The translations under genes and the position numbers were made by a program. From Stenotrophomonas sp. ATCM1_4 (GTDB lineage Bacteria > Pseudomonadota > Gammaproteobacteria > Xanthomonadales > Xanthomonadaceae): a stretch of DNA of 64,000 nt. The DNA lies in NCBI RefSeq assembly GCF_004348115.1, contig NZ_QPFB01000001.1, positions 2,218,773 through 2,282,772 of the forward strand, given 5' to 3'. Positions 36,067 to 44,923 of this stretch are shown one piece after another; within the stretch, counting starts at the first letter, position 1, and the number at the start of each line of letters is the position of its first letter. The notes under the pieces are model-generated. The model was not told the DNA's origin. It saw only the letters and a program-made list of their open reading frames with translations, and did not search any database.

Positions 36067-36936
36067 ATGAAACCAGCCATGAGCGATCTTCCCCACGTAT
36101 TCGAAGCCACCACCGAGACCTTCGAAGCCGACGTCCTGCAGAAGTCGTTGCAGACGCCGGTACTGGTCGATTTCTGGGCGACCTGGTGCGGCCCGTGCAA
36201 GTCGCTCGGCCCGATCCTGGAAAAGCTCGCCGGGGAGTACAACGGCGCCTTCGAGCTGGCCAAGGTCGACGTGGACAAGGAACAGCAGATTGCCGCGGCC
36301 TTCCAGATCCGCTCGGTACCGACCGTGTTCCTGATCAAGGACGGCCAGATCGTCGACGGCTTCCCCGGTGCCATGCCGGAGGGCCAGCTGCGTGAGTTCC
36401 TGACCCAGCATGGCGTGATGCCGGCCGAGGCCAGCACCGACGCCGAACCGGAAGCGCTGCCACTGGATCCGCAGGCCGAAGTGGCCGCACTGCGCCAGGC
36501 CATCGTCGCCGAGCCGGACAAGGCCGAGCTCAAGCTCGACCTGGCCCTGGCGCTGCTCAAGATCGGTGCCGCCGAGGAAGCCGGCCAGCTGCTCGACGCC
36601 CTGCCCGCCAACCTGTCCACCGACGACCGTGCCGTGCGTGCCCGCGCCCGCCTGGATTTCGGCAACGCGCTCAAGGATGCGCCCGCCGCAGCCACGCTGG
36701 CCCAGCGCGTGCAGGCCGACGGCAATGACCTGGAAGCCCGCTACCAGCTCGGCGTGCATCACCTGCTCGGCGGCGAGGATGAAGCCGCGCTGGAGCAGTT
36801 CATCGAAATGCTGCGCATCGACCGCGGCTTCCGCGACAGCCTGCCGAAGAAGACCCTGATCGACGCCTTCCGCGTGATCGAGGACGAGGATCTGGTGGGC
36901 CGTTATCGCCGCAGGATGTCCTCGCTGCTGTTCTGA
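36067..36936 (+). CDS. cnoX: Thioredoxin-TPR protein CnoX-like (YbbN)
   Basis: 289 residues. An N-terminal thioredoxin fold carries an intact WCGPC active site (about 40-44, after VDFWAT), then VPTVFLIKDG. A TPR-like C-terminal region (about 135-285) follows, with AEPDKAELKLDLALALLKIGAAEEAGQLLDALP. CnoX proteins link oxidised substrates to GroEL/DnaK. E. coli CnoX has a degenerate site (SQHC), while the intact CxxC here resembles the redox-active Caulobacter protein. AAGGGGG is 12 bases before ATG 36067. The alternative start Met5 (36079) is further away. Confidence 0.9.
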   Translation: MKPAMSDLPHVFEATTETFEADVLQKSLQTPVLVDFWATWCGPCKSLGPILEKLAGEYNGAFELAKVDVDKEQQIAAAFQIRSVPTVFLIKDGQIVDGFPGAMPEGQLREFLTQHGVMPAEASTDAEPEALPLDPQAEVAALRQAIVAEPDKAELKLDLALALLKIGAAEEAGQLLDALPANLSTDDRAVRARARLDFGNALKDAPAAATLAQRVQADGNDLEARYQLGVHHLLGGEDEAALEQFIEMLRIDRGFRDSLPKKTLIDAFRVIEDEDLVGRYRRRMSSLLF

Positions 36937-36986
36937 AGCCAGCCAAGGTTCAGGATCGTGAAATGGAAACTGGTGGACAATGTGAT

Positions 36987-37007
36987 GGCGATCAAGTCCT
37001 GATCGCC
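36987..37007 (+). other. Hairpin between the CnoX-like gene and the LysM-FecR gene
   Basis: GGCGATCA and TGATCGCC form an 8-bp stem with a five-base loop in the 140-base gap 36937-37076. No T run follows; it could be a transcription barrier or an operator of the downstream operon. I see no recognisable riboswitch in this gap. Confidence 0.3.
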
Positions 37008-37076
37008 TCGCGGCACTCACCGCGATAACAGGGGGAGAGGGGGAGCACGGCATCATTACCGGGCACCGCTTCCCCT

Positions 37077-38759
37077 TTGCCCAGGATTCCAGCGTCCGTG
37101 ACACGTGTTCAACAGCGTCTGTCGTGCCTCCGCTTCATGCTGCCCCGGCTTGCCCTGGCCATGACCCTGTTCCTGCCCTGTCTGGCCGCAGCGGCACAGG
37201 ACTGGACCTACCGCGTGCGTCCCGGCGATACGCTGTGGGACCTGGGCGGGCGCTACCTCAAGCCCAGCATCAGCTGGCACCAGTTGCAGGCACACAACAC
37301 GGTCGGTGACCCGTACCAGCTGCCACCGGGCCGTGTCCTCAAGTTCCCGATTGCCTGGCTGCGCGTGGAGCCGGCGCCGGCACGCGTCCTGGCGGTGCGG
37401 GGTGAAGTCCAGGTCAGTGGCCCGTCCAGCACCAGTCGCACGGTGAGCACGGGCATGCAACTGCCGATCGGCAGCCAGATCAGCACCGGTGCCGATGCCA
37501 GCGTGACGCTGGCCTTTGCCGATGATTCGCACCTGTTGCTGCGCGAGAACTCGCAGCTGCTGCTGGACCAGCTCAGCACCTACGGGGCCACCGGCATGGT
37601 GGATACCCGCCTGCGCCTGCAGCGTGGCCGCAGCAGCAACCGCGTGACCCCGGCGCGCGGGCCGGCCTCGCGCTACATCATCACCGCCCCCACCGCGACC
37701 AGCAGCGTGCGCGGCACGGTGTTCCGGGTCAGTGCCGGTGGCGGGCAGTCCGTGGCCAGCACCGAGGTGGTCGAAGGCCGCGTGCAGGTGGACAACCGCG
37801 GTGGCCGGCAGATGGTCGACCCGGGCCGCGCCACCCTGAGCCGCAGCGCGGAAGTCGCCCCCAGCCCGAGCCAGGCGCTGCTGCCGGCGCCGGCCTTCGA
37901 CGAAGCACGTACCCGGATCGCGGCGCTGCCGCTGCTCGCCGGCTGGCAGCCGGTGGCTGGCGCGGCGGGCTATCGCGTGGAAGTGGTGCGCGCCGATGCC
38001 CCTGACGTGCTGCTGTTCGCCCGTGACCTGGCCGACACCCGGGTGGTGATCGACGCCCTGCCGGCGGGCGCATTGCGCCTGCTGGTCCGGGCCGTCGATG
38101 CCGATGGCGTCGAGGGCTTGGACGGCAACCGTGACTTCCTGCTCCCCGATGGCCCCGAGCCGCCGCTGACACTGTCGCCGCAGCACGGGCAGACACTGCA
38201 CCAGCTGCGCCCGCGGTTCGAGTGGGCGCAGGTGGCGCAGGCCGATGGCAGCGTGGTCCAGGTCGCCAGCGAGCCCCTGTTCCTGCAACCATTGGTGGAA
38301 CAGACGACCCGGAGCACCCATCTGCGCACCGCCGATTCCCTGCCCGCCGGTGACTATTTCTGGCGCGTCGCCTCCGTCGATGCGCAGGGCACGCGTGGCC
38401 GCTTCGGCCAGGCGCTGCCGCTGTCGCTCAGTGACGCGCCGGTCGATCCGCAACTGCAGCCGGCGCCGGAAGGTCGCCAGCTCACCCTGCGCTGGCAGGC
38501 CGCCGCCGAAGCCAGCCGCTACCGCGTGCAGGTGAGCCGCAACGCCGACTTCGAACGCCTGCTGCTCGATGCCGAGGTGGACACACCCGAAGCCTCGCTC
38601 AAGCGACCGCTGCGCGGCGGCACCCTGTACGTCCGCGTGCAGACCATCGCCGGGGACGGCTATGCCGGTCCGTTCTCCGCTCCCCAGCAGGTCAAGCTGC
38701 CCTGCCCGCTCTGCTATGGCGCCGGCGCCGGTGCCCTGCTGTTGCTGCTGGCTTTATGA
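37077..38759 (+). CDS. LysM-FecR domain protein with a C-terminal hydrophobic tail
   Basis: 560 residues with a signal peptide ending at about AAA-Q (residue 40). A LysM domain follows (YRVRPGDTLWDLGGRYLKPSISWHQLQAHN), then a FecR domain (about 105-240: VRGEVQVSG, LPIGSQISTGADASVTLAFADDS, PTATSSVRGTVFRV, VVEGRVQVDN), and two or three fibronectin III-like regions. The C-terminus reads CPLC followed by a glycine/alanine/leucine run and ends without positive charges. The FecR domain here is probably periplasmic and senses or binds cell-wall features, inferred from LysM. The stop overlaps the CHASE2-GGDEF start, so the two are coupled. No sigma factor is nearby, so a classical FecIR role is unlikely. 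Confidence 0.85.
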   Translation: MPRIPASVTRVQQRLSCLRFMLPRLALAMTLFLPCLAAAAQDWTYRVRPGDTLWDLGGRYLKPSISWHQLQAHNTVGDPYQLPPGRVLKFPIAWLRVEPAPARVLAVRGEVQVSGPSSTSRTVSTGMQLPIGSQISTGADASVTLAFADDSHLLLRENSQLLLDQLSTYGATGMVDTRLRLQRGRSSNRVTPARGPASRYIITAPTATSSVRGTVFRVSAGGGQSVASTEVVEGRVQVDNRGGRQMVDPGRATLSRSAEVAPSPSQALLPAPAFDEARTRIAALPLLAGWQPVAGAAGYRVEVVRADAPDVLLFARDLADTRVVIDALPAGALRLLVRAVDADGVEGLDGNRDFLLPDGPEPPLTLSPQHGQTLHQLRPRFEWAQVAQADGSVVQVASEPLFLQPLVEQTTRSTHLRTADSLPAGDYFWRVASVDAQGTRGRFGQALPLSLSDAPVDPQLQPAPEGRQLTLRWQAAAEASRYRVQVSRNADFERLLLDAEVDTPEASLKRPLRGGTLYVRVQTIAGDGYAGPFSAPQQVKLPCPLCYGAGAGALLLLLAL

Positions 38760-40384
38760 GGCCATTGCGGCTGCCGTGGCACCAACGTCTGCTGCTCGCC
38801 GTCACGCTCGGCGCGCTGACCGGTCTTTCCTGCCACTTCCGCCTGTTCTGGCAGCCGGACGAAAGCATCTACGACAACCTCGTCGGCCAATGGGACTACC
38901 CCGCCGACCCGCGCCTGGCCATCGTCGCCATCGATGACCGCAGCCTGCAGCAGCTCGGCCAATGGCCGTGGCCGCGCAGCACCCATGCACAGCTGATCGA
39001 ACGCCTGCAGGACGCCGGCGTCCGGCGCATTGCACTGGACCTGATGTTCCCCGAACCCGACCGCAAGGACAGCCGCCAGGATGCGCAGCTGGCCGCGGCG
39101 ATCGCGCGCAGCGGCAACGTGATCCTGCCGGTGCTGGCCTCGGCCGGCAGCGACGAGGCGGTGCCGGAGGAACTGCTGCCGGTGCCGCAGATCGCCAGCG
39201 TTGCCGCGGCGCTGGCGCATACCGACATCGAGATCGACGGCGACGGCGTGGCCCGCGGCATCTACCTCAAGGCCGGCATGGACTCCCCGCACTGGCCGGC
39301 GCTCGGCGTCGCGCTGGCCGGGAGCCCACCGCCGTTGCCGAGCCTGCGTGGCCCGGCGAACGGGGAGGCCAGCCCGTACCAATGGCGGCGCGACAACTAC
39401 GTCCGCGTGCACTACGCCGGCCCACCGGGCAGCTTCCCGCAGGTGTCCTACATCGACGTGCTCGAAGGACGCGTCCCCGCCAGTCTGCTGCATGACCGCC
39501 TGGTCATCGTCGGCATGACCGCCAGCGGCATGGCGCCGCGCCTGCTCACCCCGACCTCGCGCGAGGCATGGATGAGCGGCAGCGAGTACCAGGCCAACGT
39601 TGCCTCCATGCTGCTCACCGACCGGGCGATCGTGCCGCTGTCACCGCTGCAGCAGATGCTGGCCAGCGTGGCATTGGTGCTGCTCACGACCCTGGCCGTC
39701 ACCGCGCCCACCTCACGGCGCTGGCTGATCGCCTGCCTGCTGCTGCCGTTGCCGCTGCTGTCCAGCCTCGTGCTGCTGCGCGGCTTCCACGTCTGGTACG
39801 CGCCGGTCTGCGCGCTCAGCGCCGGCCTCGTGCTGCTGCTGGCCTGGGGGCTGTGGCAGGCACGCTACTGGCGCCGCCAGGCCAACCACGACCCGCTCAC
39901 CGGCCTGGCCAACCGCATGCGCTTCGAGGGCATCCTGCGCCTGGAGACCGATGCCGCGCGCCGCAGTGGCAAGCCGCTGACGCTGATGCTGATCGACGTA
40001 GACCACTTCAAGGCTTACAACGACACCCACGGCCACCACCTGGGCGACCAGATGCTGCGCCAGGTTGCCCAGGCCATCGGCGATATCGCCCGGCGTCCAC
40101 GCGACGTCGCCGCCCGTTTCGGTGGCGACGAGTTCGCCCTGATCCTCCCCGACACCCCGCAGGAAGGCGCGCTCGCGCTGGTGCAGCAACTGATCACCAC
40201 GGTGCGGCACATGTCGCTGCCGATCGGCAAGGGCAGGACCGCCCACACCAGCGTCACGGTCGGCATCTACAGCGTGGTGCCCGGCATCCACGACACCGCC
40301 TCGGCGCTGTACCAGGCTGCCGACGCCGCCCTGTACACGGCCAAGGAAGCCGGTCGCGACGGCTACCACGCCGCCATGCCGTGA
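38756..40384 (+). CDS. CHASE2-GGDEF diguanylate cyclase
   Basis: 542 residues. After one N-terminal membrane segment comes a periplasmic CHASE2 domain (LAIVAIDDRSLQQLGQWPWPRSTHAQLIERL, RIALDLMFPEPD, SYIDVLEGRVPASLLHDRLVIVG), then three membrane segments (about 305-375) and a GGDEF domain. Its active site GGDEF is at 456-460, and the allosteric I-site RPRD at 447-450 is at the expected five-residue spacing. Both are intact, so active, product-inhibited c-di-GMP synthesis is expected. There is no EAL domain. The CHASE2 domain faces the same compartment as the LysM-FecR protein encoded upstream with a 4-base overlap. Confidence 0.92.
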   Translation: MRPLRLPWHQRLLLAVTLGALTGLSCHFRLFWQPDESIYDNLVGQWDYPADPRLAIVAIDDRSLQQLGQWPWPRSTHAQLIERLQDAGVRRIALDLMFPEPDRKDSRQDAQLAAAIARSGNVILPVLASAGSDEAVPEELLPVPQIASVAAALAHTDIEIDGDGVARGIYLKAGMDSPHWPALGVALAGSPPPLPSLRGPANGEASPYQWRRDNYVRVHYAGPPGSFPQVSYIDVLEGRVPASLLHDRLVIVGMTASGMAPRLLTPTSREAWMSGSEYQANVASMLLTDRAIVPLSPLQQMLASVALVLLTTLAVTAPTSRRWLIACLLLPLPLLSSLVLLRGFHVWYAPVCALSAGLVLLLAWGLWQARYWRRQANHDPLTGLANRMRFEGILRLETDAARRSGKPLTLMLIDVDHFKAYNDTHGHHLGDQMLRQVAQAIGDIARRPRDVAARFGGDEFALILPDTPQEGALALVQQLITTVRHMSLPIGKGRTAHTSVTVGIYSVVPGIHDTASALYQAADAALYTAKEAGRDGYHAAMP

Positions 40385-40413
40385 CTACGGCGCCGGCACC
40401 ATACGCCTGCGAA

Positions 40414-40422
40414 TGCTAGACT
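40414..40422 (+). promoter_or_regulatory. Candidate extended -10 promoter for the DUF4442 gene
   Basis: TGCTAGACT lies 29 bases before the ATG at 40451 (TG at 40414-40415, TAGACT at 40417-40422). No clear -35 is present. The site supports separate transcription from the GGDEF gene. Confidence 0.35.
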
Positions 40423-40450
40423 CCAGGCCCCTGCCCGCCGCTGTTCCGCG

Positions 40451-40912
40451 ATGAAAGCCAGCCTGTTCCGCCATGGCATCAACCTGTGGCCGCCGTTCCT
40501 GTTCGCCGGCATCCACGTCACCGCCATCAGCGCCGACTACCGCCATGTGCGGGTCGAGCTGCGCCAGCGGCCGTGGAACGTCAACTACGTGCGCACCCAT
40601 TTCGGTGGCAGCCTATTCGCCATGACCGACCCGTTCTGGATGCTGTGCCTGCTGCAGAACCTGGGCGGCCGTTACTTCGTGTGGGACAAGAGCGGCAGCA
40701 TCGACTTCATCAAGCCGGGCCGCGGCGTGGTCTGGACCGAGTTCCGCCTGGACGATGCCACCCTGGACGAGGTGCGCGCGGCCACCGCGGACGGCGGCAA
40801 GTACCTGCACTGGTTCGAGAACGACCTCCTTGATGAACAGGGCGAGGTGGTCGCGCGCGTACGCAAGCAGGTCTACGTGCGGCTCAAGCCCGAGGCACGC
40901 GCCACGGCGTGA
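40451..40912 (+). CDS. DUF4442 (hotdog-fold thioesterase-like) protein
   Basis: 153 residues. The sequence fits the DUF4442 family of hotdog-like proteins related to PaaI-type thioesterases: LWPPFLFAGIHVTAIS, then VNYVRTHFGGSLFAMTDPFWMLCL and KSGSIDFIKPGRGVVWTEFRL. Substrate and function are unknown for the family. It is short and soluble, with no signal peptide. It starts 66 bases after the diguanylate cyclase on the same strand and probably has its own promoter. I have no evidence for a role in c-di-GMP signalling. Confidence 0.82.
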   Translation: MKASLFRHGINLWPPFLFAGIHVTAISADYRHVRVELRQRPWNVNYVRTHFGGSLFAMTDPFWMLCLLQNLGGRYFVWDKSGSIDFIKPGRGVVWTEFRLDDATLDEVRAATADGGKYLHWFENDLLDEQGEVVARVRKQVYVRLKPEARATA

Positions 40913-41002
40913 ACCGCCGGCACCTGCCTGCCTCAACACAGCGTTCCCCGGCTGCGGTGGTTTCGCCGGACACCAACGGCATCGGTACCCTGTGCGTACC
41001 GC

Positions 41003-41008
41003 TACAAT
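41003..41008 (+). promoter_or_regulatory. -10 element suggesting a leaderless DUF502 mRNA
   Basis: TACAAT ends six bases before the ATG at 41015, so transcription would begin at or close to the start codon. There is no Shine-Dalgarno between them. The -35 region is not obvious. Confidence 0.35.
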
Positions 41009-41014
41009 TCGCCG

Positions 41015-41692
41015 ATGTCGCCCGAAGTCCCCGCCCCCGCCTCCCGTCCCTCCCTGCAACGTCTGTTCCTGACCGGCCTGCTCACGCTGTTGCCGATCTG
41101 GTTGACCTGGGTGGTCGTCAAGTTCGTTTTCGTCCTGCTTTCGGGCATCAGCAGCCCGCTGGTCATCCCGCTGTCCGAGCGCATCGCCGCCTCGTTCCCG
41201 CACTACCTTGGCTGGGTCAAGGCGGTCTGGATGCAGGACATCATCGCCCTGCTGGCGACGATGCTGGTGATCCTGGCGGTGGGCCTGCTCAGCCGGCGCG
41301 TTGTCGGCCAACAGCTGCTGCGCTGGTTCGGTGCGGTGATCCGCCGCATTCCGTTGGCCAGCGTCATCTACGACAGCGCCAAGAAGCTGCTGGACATCCT
41401 GCAGACCCAGCCGGGCAGCACCCAGCGCGTGGTGTTGATCGACTTCCCGCACCGTGACATGAAGTCGGTGGGCCTGGTGACGCGCGTGATCCGAGAGCAC
41501 GGCACCGGCCGCGAGCTGGCGGCCGTCTACGTGCCAACCACGCCCAACCCGACCTCCGGCTACTTGGAAATCGTGCCGGTGGAATTGCTGACCCCTACCG
41601 ACTGGACCGTCGACCAGGCGATGAGCTTCATCATCTCCGGTGGCGCGGTGGCGCCGGAGACCGTTCCGTTCACCCGCGCCGGCGAACGTTGA
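41015..41692 (+). CDS. DUF502 membrane protein
   Basis: 225 residues, with two strong membrane segments (about 17-42 and 72-95) and a soluble C-terminal part containing VVLIDFPHRDMKSVGLVTR, TTPNPTSGYLEIVPVELLTPTDWTVDQAMSFIISGG. This matches DUF502, a family with no established function; some plant relatives (COV) affect vascular patterning. There is no ribosome binding site in front of ATG 41015 and a -10 lies just upstream, so the transcript may be leaderless. It is followed by 230 bases without a recognised gene (41693-41922). Confidence 0.85.
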   Translation: MSPEVPAPASRPSLQRLFLTGLLTLLPIWLTWVVVKFVFVLLSGISSPLVIPLSERIAASFPHYLGWVKAVWMQDIIALLATMLVILAVGLLSRRVVGQQLLRWFGAVIRRIPLASVIYDSAKKLLDILQTQPGSTQRVVLIDFPHRDMKSVGLVTRVIREHGTGRELAAVYVPTTPNPTSGYLEIVPVELLTPTDWTVDQAMSFIISGGAVAPETVPFTRAGER

Positions 41693-41922
41693 GCGCGGCA
41701 CAGCCACGTCTCCTCACCGGCGTGGCAATCACCCCAGCACGACGCTGGCGTCGCGGTGCCTGCCCGGATGATCCCCGCAGCGCCCTGCACTGCCGCATCG
41801 GCCGCATTTAACGGCTTCATAACCGGCTGCATCACGACCTCCCGCATTCAAGCGCCACGCGGCTGGTCGTGGCCGTCGTTATCGGGCAATCTCCCGGACT
41901 TGTGTGTTTTTCGGAATACCCG

Positions 41923-43830
41923 ATGTCCTCCAGCCCGCTGCGCCTCCTGGCGCTTGCCATTGCCTCGATCATGACCCTGTCCGCTGCGGCACCGGCCGAA
42001 GCGGCCAGGAAAAGGAGCCAGCGTCCCGCTGCCACGCAGAGCCGTGGCGCGACCAAGGCCAAGCCGCGTACGGCCCCCGCCCGTCCTGCACCGCGTCGTG
42101 CCACGCCCGCACCGCTGCCGATCCGCCAGGACAAGGCCACCCAGCTCAACCGCATCTACGATGAATACTGGGATGCCTCGATGCGGCTCAATCCGCTGCA
42201 GGCCACGTTCCAGGGCGATGCGCGCTTCAACGACCAGCTGCCCAACTTCCTGTCGGCCGCTTCGCGCCAGCAATCCCACGAGTTCATGGTCGAATGGCTG
42301 GGCAAGGTCGAGAAGCTCGGCGCCGAAGGCCTGCAGGGCCAGGACCTGCTCAGCTACGAAATCTTCGTGCGCGATGCGCAGGTGTCGCTGGCCGGTGAGC
42401 AGTACCCGACCTGGATGCTGCCGATCAACCAGTACTACAACCTCTCCAGCATCATCGCCGTGCTCGGCTCCGGTGCCGGCGCGCAGCCGTTCAACACGGT
42501 CAAGGACTACGAGAACTGGTCCAAGCGCTCGCTGGGCATCCAGCCGTTGTTCGACCAGGCCATCGTCAACATGCGCGAGGGCAAGGCCGCCGGCGTGGTG
42601 CAGCCCCGCGCGTTGATGGAGAAGGTGCTGCCGCAGCTGGACGCGGTGATCAAGCCCACCGCCGAGGAAAGCATCTTCTGGGGGCCGATCCGCAACATGC
42701 CCGACAGCTTCCCGGCCGAGGACAAGGCGCGCCTGAGCGCCGAATACAAGCGCATGATCGAGTACCGCATCATGCCGGCCTACCGCGCATTGCGCGGCTT
42801 CATCGCCACCGAGTACATGCCGGCCACGCGCACCACCGACGGCATGGGCGGCCTGCCCAACGGCCAGGCCTGGTACGCATACAACGTCTCCAGCTCCACC
42901 ACGCCGGCGCGCACGCCGGCCGAGATTCATTCGCTGGGGCTGAAGGAAGTGCAGGACCTGCAGGCGCGCATCGCCACCCAGATGAAGGAGGCCAGGATCC
43001 GCGGCTCGGTGCAGAAGGTCTTCAACAACATGCGCAGCGACCGGCAGTTCATGTTCCGCGACCCGGATGCGCTGCTGGCGCGTTACCGCGAGGTCGGCCA
43101 ACGCGTGGATGCCGCATTGCCGGCGCTGTTCAACCAGCGCCCCAAGGCCGCGCTGGAGATCAAGCCGGTGGAGGCCGAACGCGCGCTCACCGCCAGCGCC
43201 GCCAGCTACCAGCCGGGCAGCGGCGACGGCCAGCAACCGGGCGTGCTCTACGTCAACACCAACGATCTGCCCTCGCGCAAACGCTGGTCGGTGACCATGC
43301 AGTACCTGCACGAAGGCATGCCGGGCCACCACTTCCAGCTGGGCGCCCAGCAGGAGCTGGCCGGCCTGCCGCGCTTCCGCCGGCACGGCGGCGACGTGGC
43401 CTTCGTCGAAGGCTGGGGCCTGTACGCCGAGTCGCTGGGCGAGGAGATGGGCCTGTACAACGACCCCTACGAGCACCTCGGTTACCTGCAGACCACCTTG
43501 CTGCGCACCGTGCGCCTGGTCGCCGACACCGGCCTGAACGCCGCCGGCTGGACCCGCCAGCAGGCCGTCACCTACATGGTCGACAACGCCGACATCTCCG
43601 CGGCCGATGCCGCCGCGGAAGTGGAGCGTTTCATGGCCCTGCCGGGGCAGACGCTGGCCTACCGGGTCGGCGAGATCAAGATCCGGCTGCTGCGCGAGAA
43701 GGCGCAGTCCGAGCTCGGGCAGCGTTTCGACCCGCGCGAGTTCCACCAGGAGATCCTCAAGGACGGCTCGATGCCACTGGATATCCTCGAAGCCAAGATC
43801 GATCGCTGGATCGCCAGCAAGAAAGCCTGA
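41923..43830 (+). CDS. DUF885 family metallopeptidase-like protein
   Basis: 635 residues from ATG 41923, with a signal peptide ending at about AEA-A, followed by a basic/proline linker. The catalytic-type motif HEGMPGHH (463-470, HExxxGHH) matches the DUF885 zinc-binding pattern, and VAFVEGWGLYAESLGEEMG supplies a downstream glutamate. The last 100 residues include QAVTYMVDNADIS. Members are presumed secreted zinc peptidases; the substrate is unknown. A serine hydrolase gene follows 19 bases later, and both may be transcribed together. Confidence 0.9.
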   Translation: MSSSPLRLLALAIASIMTLSAAAPAEAARKRSQRPAATQSRGATKAKPRTAPARPAPRRATPAPLPIRQDKATQLNRIYDEYWDASMRLNPLQATFQGDARFNDQLPNFLSAASRQQSHEFMVEWLGKVEKLGAEGLQGQDLLSYEIFVRDAQVSLAGEQYPTWMLPINQYYNLSSIIAVLGSGAGAQPFNTVKDYENWSKRSLGIQPLFDQAIVNMREGKAAGVVQPRALMEKVLPQLDAVIKPTAEESIFWGPIRNMPDSFPAEDKARLSAEYKRMIEYRIMPAYRALRGFIATEYMPATRTTDGMGGLPNGQAWYAYNVSSSTTPARTPAEIHSLGLKEVQDLQARIATQMKEARIRGSVQKVFNNMRSDRQFMFRDPDALLARYREVGQRVDAALPALFNQRPKAALEIKPVEAERALTASAASYQPGSGDGQQPGVLYVNTNDLPSRKRWSVTMQYLHEGMPGHHFQLGAQQELAGLPRFRRHGGDVAFVEGWGLYAESLGEEMGLYNDPYEHLGYLQTTLLRTVRLVADTGLNAAGWTRQQAVTYMVDNADISAADAAAEVERFMALPGQTLAYRVGEIKIRLLREKAQSELGQRFDPREFHQEILKDGSMPLDILEAKIDRWIASKKA

Positions 43831-43849
43831 TTGCCACCAAGGAGCCGCC

Positions 43850-44923
43850 ATGACCCGCTGGATGTACCGACTCGCCCCGCTGTGCCTGTCCGCGTTGTCC
43901 AGCCTGGCCATGGCCGCCCCGCCGGTGACGCCGCCGGACCCGGGCATCGACGCGCTGCTGCAACGCTACGACGGGCAGGTTCCAGGTGCCGCGGTGCTGG
44001 TGCTGAAGGACGGGCAGCCGGTGTTCCGGCGCGGCTACGGCCTGGCGGTGGTCGAGGACGGCACGCCGGTTTCGCCGACCAGCAACTTCCGCCTGGCCTC
44101 GGTCAGCAAGCAGTTCACTGCCGCGGCGATCCTGCTGCTGGCCGAGGACGGCACGCTCACCCTGGACGACCCGGTGAAGAAGTGGCTGCCGAGCCTGCCG
44201 GCGGTCGCCGACACGATCACCCTGCGCCACCTGCTCATCCACGCCAGCGGGCTGATCGACTACGAAGACCTGATGGACCCGGCCGACACCCGCCAGGTGC
44301 ATGACATCGACGTGCTGCACCTGCTGGAAAAGGAAAACCGCACCTACTTCGCGCCCGGCAACGGCTACCGCTACAGCAACGGCGGCTACGCGCTGCTGGC
44401 GCTGGTGGTGGGCAAGGCCTCGGGCAGCGACTTCGCCAGCTTCCTGCGCCAACGCATCTTCCTGCCGCTGGGCATGACCCACACCCTTGCCCACCAGGAC
44501 GGCGTCGACGACGTGCCCAACCGTGCCTACGGCTACAGCGAGATCGACGGCCGCTGGGAACGTACCGACCAGAGCACCACCAGCGCGGTGCTCGGCGACG
44601 GCGGCATCTATTCGTCCATCGACGACCTGGCCAAGTGGGATGCCGCGCTCTACGACGAGCGCCTGTTGCGCCGCAGCTCGCTGCAGCAGGCCTTCAGCCC
44701 GGCCAACAGGACCGACGAACCGGACGCGCCGTACTACGGCTTCGGCTGGCGCATCAACGGCCAGGCGCTGTGGCACAGCGGCGAGAGCATCGGCTTCCGC
44801 AACGTCATCGTGCGCTACCCCGCGCAGAAGCTGACGGTGATCATGCTCACCAACCGCAACGCACCGGAGCCCTACGCCATGGCCATCGACATCGCCCGCC
44901 GCTGGCTGGACGCCGCGCGATGA
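43850..44923 (+). CDS. Serine hydrolase, beta-lactamase/penicillin-binding-like family
   Basis: 357 residues with a signal peptide ending at MAA-P. The SxxK motif is SVSK at 84-87, the YxN motif is YSN at 175-177 (GYRYSNGGY), and a third HSG-type motif is in WHSGESIGF. This is the class C beta-lactamase-like esterase/peptidase fold; most members are not beta-lactamases and I cannot tell which substrate is used. ATG 43850 has AAGGAG at ideal spacing. The stop codon TGA overlaps the next ATG. It follows the DUF885 gene by 19 bases. Confidence 0.9.
   Translation: MTRWMYRLAPLCLSALSSLAMAAPPVTPPDPGIDALLQRYDGQVPGAAVLVLKDGQPVFRRGYGLAVVEDGTPVSPTSNFRLASVSKQFTAAAILLLAEDGTLTLDDPVKKWLPSLPAVADTITLRHLLIHASGLIDYEDLMDPADTRQVHDIDVLHLLEKENRTYFAPGNGYRYSNGGYALLALVVGKASGSDFASFLRQRIFLPLGMTHTLAHQDGVDDVPNRAYGYSEIDGRWERTDQSTTSAVLGDGGIYSSIDDLAKWDAALYDERLLRRSSLQQAFSPANRTDEPDAPYYGFGWRINGQALWHSGESIGFRNVIVRYPAQKLTVIMLTNRNAPEPYAMAIDIARRWLDAAR

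Noticed and set aside
36937..37076. c-di-GMP riboswitch upstream of the LysM-FecR gene
   Set aside because: The hairpin at 36987-37007 lacks the conserved GEMM core, so I could not support a riboswitch.
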